Assembly: GCA_963747735.1 (NCBI GenBank)
Contig: CAVVGE010000005.1
Span: forward strand, 372,001 to 436,000
Origin: AP-15 sp963747735
Lineage (GTDB): Bacteria; Pseudomonadota; Alphaproteobacteria; ATCC43930; CGMCC-115725
Direction of reading: 5' to 3'
Length of the DNA stretch: 64,000 bases
Shown in pieces: positions 58,438 through 64,000 of this stretch (position 1 is the first letter of the stretch; every line of letters starts with the position of its first letter). The position numbers and the translations under genes were made by a program. Below the pieces are notes generated by a model. That model was not told the DNA's origin. It did not search any database and was given only the letters and a program-made list of their open reading frames with translations.

Positions 58438-58523
58438 GTGTGTTACCTCATGCTAAGGAGCGCCCCTTCGAGACGCCGCCCGCGGCGGCGCCGCAGGACA
58501 AGGGGTGCGTCTCGAAGCGCGAT

Positions 58524-59396
58524 CTACGTCACTTGCGGCTTTATCTCGCGGGCAAACCGCTCCATCGAATTGAGAAGCTGGGCGAGGTCGCGGTTGCCGT
58601 GGAAATTTATATGGAAGGCCTCGAGGCCGGCAGCTTCGCGGTAGCGCGAGATTTGGGCGACAATTTCGGCAGAGCTGGTCTTGCCGAGCTCGACCCGAAA
58701 GCTCATCCGGGTTTCCGGGGGCTTTGGGCGGCCGATCCCGTCGCTCGCGGCCTTCAGCGCCGCTACCCGCTCGGCCAGGTCGGCGGCCGGCATCGGCGTC
58801 GGCTGCCACACCGCGGCAAAGCGGGCGGCTCGGTTAAGCGCGGCGTCGCTCGCCCCACCGCTCCAGAATGGCGGATGCGGCTGCTGCACGGGCTTGGGGC
58901 TGACATGCATGTCGGCGAACGCGACAAACCTGCCGGCAAACGAGACCGGGTCCGGGCCCCAGCACGCCTGCCACACCCGCACATATTCGTTGGTGCGCGC
59001 GCCGCGCTCGTTAAACGGCACGCCGAGGGCGGCAAACTCCGCTTCGTTCCAGCCGACGCCGATCCCGGCGATCAACCGCCCGCCGGACATCCGGTCGATT
59101 GTCGCCAGCATCTTGGCGGTGGCGACCGGGTGGCGATAAGGCACGATCAGCACCGATACGCCGAAACGGATTACCGTCGTGTTGGCAGCGATATAGGGAA
59201 GGACGACGAGCGGATCGTAGCAATTGGTCCACGGCGCCGAGCGCGGCGAGCCGTCGACGATGATGTGGTCGTTGGCGAAGATCGCGTCGAACCCCAATTC
59301 CTCGGCCTTTTTCGCCGCAGCGACAATCGCTTCGGGCGAGGCCTCGAACCCGAGATAGTCGGTGTTCGGGCAGCGGCATGAAAACCGGACGGCCAT
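58524..59396 (-). CDS. LLM-class F420-dependent oxidoreductase-like protein
   Basis: A 290-residue TIM-barrel oxidoreductase of the luciferase-like family in the TIGR03619-like (probable F420-dependent) group. Visible features are AAAKKAEELGFDAIFANDHI, the VPYRHPVATAKMLATIDRMSGGR block near 95-118, IGVGWNEAEFAALGVPFNERG near 120 and PPFWSGGASDAALNRAAR near 185. Whether it uses F420 or FMN cannot be decided from sequence alone. Start ATG 59396 is clear. It converges with higA. Confidence 0.88.
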   Translation of the reverse strand: MAVRFSCRCPNTDYLGFEASPEAIVAAAKKAEELGFDAIFANDHIIVDGSPRSAPWTNCYDPLVVLPYIAANTTVIRFGVSVLIVPYRHPVATAKMLATIDRMSGGRLIAGIGVGWNEAEFAALGVPFNERGARTNEYVRVWQACWGPDPVSFAGRFVAFADMHVSPKPVQQPHPPFWSGGASDAALNRAARFAAVWQPTPMPAADLAERVAALKAASDGIGRPKPPETRMSFRVELGKTSSAEIVAQISRYREAAGLEAFHINFHGNRDLAQLLNSMERFAREIKPQVT

Positions 59397-59652
59397 GATC
59401 CCTCCCGCGACGACTGCGCGGGATTAGCCGGATTTCACGGTCCCGTCCATCAAACCGATCGACAAGAGCCCTTCCAATCGCTATCTCTGTTGAAATATAG
59501 CGCAGCGACGATGGCGCACATTCCGATCGAAGGCGTCGATGCCTAGCTCATGGAAATCTCGCTTCCGCGTCGTCGGAGAGGCCGACGGTAAAATGCGCGA
59601 TGCATCACCGTTGCAAACCACACCTTCCATCTCGTGCTGTGAGGACAACCGC

Positions 59653-61086
59653 ATGTATTCGGACGTATTGCTGTTTATCGACGGGCAATGGACAAAGGCC
59701 GCGGGTGGCCGCTCGATCCCGGTGGTCAACCCGGCGACCGGCGAGCCGATCGGCACCGTCGCCCATGCCGACAAGAGCGATCTCGACCACGCGCTCGACG
59801 CCGCCGACAAGGGGTTTCGCGCCTGGCGCAAGGTGTCGGCCTTCGAGCGCTCCAAAGTTATGCGCAAGGCCGCGAACCTGTTGCGCGAGCGGGCCGATGC
59901 GATCGCACCGCTCCTGACCCTCGAGCAAGGCAAGCCGCTGCCCGAAGCCAAGGGCGAGACATTGGCCGGCGCCGATGTCATCGACTGGTTCGCGGAGGAG
60001 GCGCGGCGCGCCTATGGCCGGGTCATTCCGGCGCGGGCCGAGGGCGTCTACCAGCTCGTCGTCAAGGAGCCGGTCGGGCCGGTCGCAGCGTTCACGCCGT
60101 GGAACTTCCCGATCAACCAAGTGGTGCGGAAATTGTCCTGCGCGCTCGCGGCGGGCTGCTCGATCATCGTCAAGGCGCCGGAGGAGACCCCGGCCTCGCC
60201 GGCCGAGCTGATCCGCTGCTTCGCCGACGCCGGCGTGCCGGCCGGGGTGGTCAACCTGGTCTACGGCGTCCCGGCGGAGATCTCCGAATATCTGATCCCG
60301 CACCCGATCATTCGGAAAGTGTCGTTCACCGGCTCGACCGCGGTCGGCAAGCAGCTGGCCGCGCTCGCCGGCGCGCACATGAAGCGGGTGACGATGGAGC
60401 TGGGCGGCCATGCGCCGTCGATCGTCTTCGACGACGCCGATGTCGACCTCGCCGCCAAGCTGCTCTCGGTCAACAAGCTGCGCAACGCCGGCCAAGTCTG
60501 CGTCTCGCCGACCCGGCTCCTGGTGCAGGAGGGCGTCTACAACGATTTCGTCGGCAAGTTCACCGCGGGCGTCAAGGCGGCGCGGGTCGGCGACGGCATG
60601 GACCGCGCGACCCAGATGGGGCCGATGGCCAACGAGCGCCGCATCGCCGCGATGGAAGCCTTTATCGGCGACGCGGTGCACAAGGGCGCGAAACTCAACG
60701 CCGGCGGCAGCCGCATCGGCAACAAGGGCAATTTCTTCGAGCCGACGGTCTTGACCGACGTCCCGATGGAATCGCGGATCATGAACGAGGAGCCGTTTGG
60801 CCCGGTCGCCGTGATCGCGCCGTTCAAAAGCTTTGACGATGTCGTGGCCGAAGCCAACCGCCTGCCCTATGGCCTCGCCGCCTATGCCTATACCCGTTCG
60901 GCCAAGACCGCGCAGGCGATCGCCGCCGCTGTCGAGACCGGGATGATCTCGATCAACCATCACGGGCTAGCACTCCCCGAGGTGCCGTTTGGCGGGGTCA
61001 AGGATTCGGGCTATGGCTCGGAAGGCGGGTCGGAGGCGATCGAAGCCTATCTGAACACCAAATTCGTCAGCCAAGCCGGGCTCTGA
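59653..61086 (+). CDS. gabD: NAD(P)-dependent succinate-semialdehyde dehydrogenase-type aldehyde dehydrogenase
   Basis: A 477-residue aldehyde dehydrogenase closest to the GabD group. It has the cofactor-binding stretch FTPWNFPINQVVRKLSCALA near 148, FTGSTAVGKQLA near 225, the catalytic Glu in MELGGHAPSIVF near 250 and the catalytic Cys in RNAGQVCVSPTRLLV near 284. The late motif EEPFGPVAVI and the end GVKDSGYGSEGG are typical. ATG 59653 gives the family start (YSDVLLFIDGQW). Substrate is likely succinate semialdehyde but related short-chain aldehydes are possible. Confidence 0.9.
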   Translation: MYSDVLLFIDGQWTKAAGGRSIPVVNPATGEPIGTVAHADKSDLDHALDAADKGFRAWRKVSAFERSKVMRKAANLLRERADAIAPLLTLEQGKPLPEAKGETLAGADVIDWFAEEARRAYGRVIPARAEGVYQLVVKEPVGPVAAFTPWNFPINQVVRKLSCALAAGCSIIVKAPEETPASPAELIRCFADAGVPAGVVNLVYGVPAEISEYLIPHPIIRKVSFTGSTAVGKQLAALAGAHMKRVTMELGGHAPSIVFDDADVDLAAKLLSVNKLRNAGQVCVSPTRLLVQEGVYNDFVGKFTAGVKAARVGDGMDRATQMGPMANERRIAAMEAFIGDAVHKGAKLNAGGSRIGNKGNFFEPTVLTDVPMESRIMNEEPFGPVAVIAPFKSFDDVVAEANRLPYGLAAYAYTRSAKTAQAIAAAVETGMISINHHGLALPEVPFGGVKDSGYGSEGGSEAIEAYLNTKFVSQAGL

Positions 61087-61158
61087 CCGGCGAGGGTGCA
61101 GGGCCGGCCCGCTTCGGTCCTGCGCCCGCATCTGCCGCTTGCACAATCGCCCGCGGCT

Positions 61159-61186
61159 GGTGTTATATCCAATAGGATATTACGAT
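61159..61186. promoter_or_regulatory. Mo-box-like palindrome (putative ModE/MopA-type operator)
   Basis: Two half-sites, GGTGTTATATC (61159-61169) and GATATTACGAT (61176-61186), are separated by six bases. Against the Rhodobacter-type Mo-box as I remember it (ATCG-Y-TATATA, N6, TATATAACGAT) the halves match at about 7 and 9 of 11 positions, and the spacing fits exactly. Within it lies the perfect inverted repeat ATATCC-AATA-GGATAT. It ends 19 bases before the DUF2325 start, upstream of ModA-like and molybdopterin-enzyme genes. Confidence 0.5.
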
Positions 61187-61205
61187 CGCTTTCCAGGCAG
61201 CAAGC

Positions 61206-62483
61206 ATGACCCGGATCGCCGCCGAGCTCACCCTGAACGGCCCGCCACCTATCTTGTTCGAGCCGGCATCGCCGCCGCGTTTGGGCGAGCGCGAATTGAC
61301 CTTGCAGGTGCGGCAAATCCTGGCGCCGCAATCGCAGGGCCGGCGAAAGATCTGGGATTTCGACACCAACCTGCATTGCTCGATCATCGGCACCTGCCTG
61401 ACCAACGCCGAGCTGCGCCAGGTCTTCGCCAAGCTCGGCCGCAAGGAGATCGCCAGCGCCAGCGAGCACGATCTGCATGCGAGCGGCGTCGTGCTCGCCG
61501 GCAAGCACAATGACGGCGCCAAGCTGCTGCACAAGGCGCTCGACCGGCGCCACCGCGTCGCCATCAACCAGCTCGCCCGCGCCAAGAGCGCGGCCGAGGT
61601 CGCCGCCTTGTGGCGGGAGGCGGTGCAGCGCGGCGAGATCCCGGGTGCCTATTGGGCGGCGCTGACCCACCCCGCAACAAATGACGCCTTGGTGCGCGAG
61701 ATCTTCGCCGAGGTGCACATGCTGTCGCACCTCGTCGGCGCCGCCAACCGCGCCGATATCCGCCGCCTGTGCCAACTCGAGGTCGAGAACGCCGGCCTCC
61801 AGGCCAAGGTGCAGCGCCAGCAGCAGCAGCTGCACGACGCGATCGTCGCTCGCGACCGGACGATCGGCGAGCTCAGCCAGGCGCTGGAGGACAGGATCGC
61901 GCCGCGCTCCGCACCATCCGACGATCCGCCGGCCCGGCCCGACGCGGCATGGACGATGCTGGCGGCCGATTTGAAAGACCGGCTCGACCGCTCCGAGGGC
62001 CGCTGCGAACGATTAAAGAACCAGCTTGCGGAAGCCCGCTCGGTTTTGCTTGCCGAACGCGACGCCCGATCCGCCGCCGAAGAACGGGAGGCCGAGCTCC
62101 GTCGCGAGATCGAGGCGATCGATGCAGGCTTTCCGAACGCGGGCGCGGCCGAGGATATCGGCACGCCCTTGAATCTCACGCTGCTTTATGTCGGCGGCCG
62201 GCCGGCCCAAATCGGCCATTTGCGCGCGTTGGCCGAGCGTTTTGGCGCCGTCTTTCTGCACCACGACGGCGGTGTCGAGGAACGCGGCGGGCTATTGCCG
62301 GGTCTCGTCAGCCGGGTCGACGCCGTGCTGTTCCCAGTCGATTGCATCAGCCATGCGGCAATGTCGCTCGTCAAGCGCTTGTGCCACCAGTCGGGCAAGC
62401 CGCTGGTGCCGCTGCGCAGCGCCGGTCCGGCACCGTTTTGCGCGGCGCTGAAAAATCCAGCGCTTTGCCGGCCGCATGGCTGA
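61206..62483 (+). CDS. DUF2325 domain-containing protein
   Basis: A 425-residue cytoplasmic protein. The N-terminal half has a conserved-looking region WDFDTNLHCSIIGTCLTNAELRQVFAK then HDLHASGVVLAGKHNDGAKLLHK, rich in Cys and His. A long coiled coil spans about 195-320 (LEVENAGLQAKVQRQQQQLHD and onward). The C-terminal DUF2325 domain is at about 325-415 (LTLLYVGGRPAQIGHLRALAE, FLHHDGGVEER, DCISHAAMSLVKRLC). Function is unknown. It overlaps the ModA-like gene by 8 bases and follows a Mo-box-like site, so a role in molybdenum use is a reasonable guess. Confidence 0.88.
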   Translation: MTRIAAELTLNGPPPILFEPASPPRLGERELTLQVRQILAPQSQGRRKIWDFDTNLHCSIIGTCLTNAELRQVFAKLGRKEIASASEHDLHASGVVLAGKHNDGAKLLHKALDRRHRVAINQLARAKSAAEVAALWREAVQRGEIPGAYWAALTHPATNDALVREIFAEVHMLSHLVGAANRADIRRLCQLEVENAGLQAKVQRQQQQLHDAIVARDRTIGELSQALEDRIAPRSAPSDDPPARPDAAWTMLAADLKDRLDRSEGRCERLKNQLAEARSVLLAERDARSAAEEREAELRREIEAIDAGFPNAGAAEDIGTPLNLTLLYVGGRPAQIGHLRALAERFGAVFLHHDGGVEERGGLLPGLVSRVDAVLFPVDCISHAAMSLVKRLCHQSGKPLVPLRSAGPAPFCAALKNPALCRPHG

Positions 62484-63333
62484 GCCGCGAATGCTCTTCC
62501 GCCGTTTCGCCGCCGCCGCGTTCTCTATTGCCGCAATAGCCGCCGCAATGGCCGCCGCTGCCGATGCGCAGCCGCTGCACGTGCTCGCCGCCGGCAGCCT
62601 GCGCGAAGTCTTGGGCGAGATCGGCAAGCAATACCATGCCGCCGCCGGGACCGAGATCGTCGCCGGCTTTGGCCCGTCCGGTCTGTTGCGGCAGCGCATC
62701 GAAAAAGGCGAGCACGCCGATCTCTTGGCGTCGGCCGATATGGGCAATCCGCTCGCATTGCTGGCCGAGGGCCGCGCGACACGGGTCGTGATGTTCACCC
62801 GCAATGCGCTCTGCGGGTTCGCGACGCCGGCCGTGGGGCTGACGACAGCAAACTTTGTCGACCGGCTGCTCGATCCCGCGACCAAGCTCGGCACCTCGAC
62901 GCCAAAGGCCGACCCGGGTGGCGATTACACCTGGGCGATGTTCCGCCGCATCGATGCGGAAAAGCCCGGCAGCTACGCCGTCCTCGACAAAAAGGCGCAG
63001 CAAATCGTCGGCGGCCCGGCCGGCAATGCGCCGGCCCACACTGCACCGACCGGCGGCAAGGACCCAGTCGCCGCCGCATTCGCCGCCGGGCATATCGATC
63101 TGTTTATCGGCTATTGCAGCGGCACCAAGCGGCTCCAGTCGCAGATGCCGGCCTTGCAGGCCGCAGCCGCGCCGCCGGCAATGGCGGGCGGTCCCGAATA
63201 CGGCTTGGCCGTGCTCAAGGGCGCCGACCTCCATGCCGCGGACCTGGCGCTTTTTATGCTGTCGCCCGAGGGCCAGCAGATTTTTGCCCGATACGGCTTT
63301 GCGCCGGTCGGGCTGCCGGCGCCCGCGCGCTGA
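62476..63333 (+). CDS. ModA-like extracellular solute-binding protein
   Basis: A 285-residue protein with a signal peptide (FRRFAAAAFSIAAIAAAMAA, cleavage after ADA near 31). It has the type 2 periplasmic binding fold of molybdate/tungstate binders: LHVLAAGSLREVLGEIGKQY, VAGFGPSGLLRQRIEKGEHA, LLASADMGNPLALLAEG, YGLAVLKGADLHAADLALFM and the end LSPEGQQIFARYGFAP. No ModB or ModC gene follows; a molybdopterin hydroxylase gene does. It may capture oxyanions for that system or bind another small molecule. It overlaps DUF2325; ATG 62491 is an alternative start. Confidence 0.85.
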   Translation: MAEPRMLFRRFAAAAFSIAAIAAAMAAAADAQPLHVLAAGSLREVLGEIGKQYHAAAGTEIVAGFGPSGLLRQRIEKGEHADLLASADMGNPLALLAEGRATRVVMFTRNALCGFATPAVGLTTANFVDRLLDPATKLGTSTPKADPGGDYTWAMFRRIDAEKPGSYAVLDKKAQQIVGGPAGNAPAHTAPTGGKDPVAAAFAAGHIDLFIGYCSGTKRLQSQMPALQAAAAPPAMAGGPEYGLAVLKGADLHAADLALFMLSPEGQQIFARYGFAPVGLPAPAR

Positions 63334-63366
63334 GCCGCGCCGGCCGCAATCGTTCGAGGTTTAAGC

Positions 63367-64000
63367 ATGGATGGTGACGTCAACATCGACGCGCTCGCCT
63401 TTAGCAAATTTGCTGTCGGCCAGCCGGTCCCACGCAACGAAGACCCGACCTTGCTGCGCGGCCGAGGGCGCTATTCCGACGATCTCAGCCTGCCCGGCCA
63501 GGCCTATGCGGTGATCCTTCGCAGCCGCCATGCGCACGGCGTGATCAACGCGATCGACACCGAAGCGGCGCTGGCGATGCCGGGCGTGCTCGGCATCTAT
63601 ACCGGGCCCGACCTGACCGCCGCCGGGATCAAGCCGATGCCGGCGGGCCAGGCGATCCCGACCGCCGACGGCAGCCCGATGCACCGCCCCTCCTGTCCGG
63701 TCTTGGCCAGCGACAAGGTGCGCTATGTCGGCGACCCGATGGCGATCGTCGTCGCCGAAACCGCGGCCGAGGCCAAGGACGCCGCCGAGGCGGTGCTGCT
63801 CGAGATCGAGCCGCTGCCCGCGGTGACCTGCGCCAGCGAGGCGGCAGCACCCGGCGCGCCGCAATTGCACGCCGGGGTGCCGGACAATGTCGCCGCCGAA
63901 TTTCATTATGGCGACGCCAAAAAAGTTGCCGCCGCCTTTGCCGCCGCCGCCCATGTGACCCGGATCGAGATCCCGAGCAACCGCATCGTCGTCTGCCCGA
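63367..64000 (+). CDS. Xanthine dehydrogenase family molybdopterin-binding subunit (CoxL-like), 5' part
   Basis: The first 211 codons of a large subunit of the xanthine dehydrogenase/CO dehydrogenase family; the gene runs off the right edge. The N-terminal domain is clear: FAVGQPVPRNEDPTLLRGRG, YSDDLSLPGQAYAVILRSRHAH, a GVLGIYTGPDLTAAGIKP block, and VRYVGDPMAIVVAETAAEAKD then LEIEPLPAV. The catalytic Glu and pterin-binding regions lie outside the window, so the substrate class cannot be set. It starts at ATG 63367, 33 bases after the ModA-like gene. Confidence 0.9.
   Translation, partial: MDGDVNIDALAFSKFAVGQPVPRNEDPTLLRGRGRYSDDLSLPGQAYAVILRSRHAHGVINAIDTEAALAMPGVLGIYTGPDLTAAGIKPMPAGQAIPTADGSPMHRPSCPVLASDKVRYVGDPMAIVVAETAAEAKDAAEAVLLEIEPLPAVTCASEAAAPGAPQLHAGVPDNVAAEFHYGDAKKVAAAFAAAAHVTRIEIPSNRIVVCP

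Overview
The window is high-GC DNA with the gene content of an alphaproteobacterium. The run dnaB-alr-radA-cvpA-purF-SDR is a housekeeping order I associate with Rhodospirillales-like alphaproteobacteria, and the DUF2794 gene is typical of that class. I cannot name a genus. Genes are dense, many overlap by 1-8 bases, and GTG/TTG starts at overlaps are common.

Layout. 1-2220: end of a peptide/nickel-type ABC importer (permease, permease, one ATPase). 2398-12621: dnaB, alr, an mlaE-mlaF pair, radA, cvpA, purF, an MHS-type MFS transporter and an SDR. 12660-16224 (minus): a complete Mla-type lipid transport operon (STAS-MlaE, MlaF, MlaD, lipoprotein), then apt. 16866-17584: a gene-free mosaic of repeats and gene fragments. 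17585-24439: methyltransferase, alanine dehydrogenase, FAD oxidoreductase, DUF2794, an aminotransferase-hydratase-cytochrome b561 operon, and a GST.

24586-37942 is the accessory zone. It opens with a tRNA-Arg-like gene whose acceptor stem is imperfect. It holds four of the window's five toxin-antitoxin modules, two amidohydrolase genes plus a truncated copy, a tandem CoA-transferase, an LLM monooxygenase, and a visibly AT-richer patch (27840-29881) with an Abi-alpha protein, a small exported protein and a DUF4238-like protein.

38036-57367: a TPP enzyme, then a seven-gene alpha-glucan/trehalose operon (glgE, treS-mak, glgB, glgX, treZ, malQ, treY). It encodes two trehalose routes: TreY-TreZ acting on glucan ends, and TreS-maltokinase-GlgE-GlgB, which converts trehalose to branched glucan through maltose 1-phosphate. 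57542-58437: an integrase remnant and a broken higBA. 58524-64000: an LLM oxidoreductase, a succinate-semialdehyde dehydrogenase, and a probable molybdenum-linked operon (DUF2325, ModA-like protein, start of a molybdopterin hydroxylase large subunit) behind a Mo-box-like palindrome.

Four otherwise conserved genes (SDR, aminotransferase, second amidohydrolase, glgE) are each put out of frame by what looks like one extra base in a homopolymer. That pattern points to sequencing or assembly error as much as to real gene decay.
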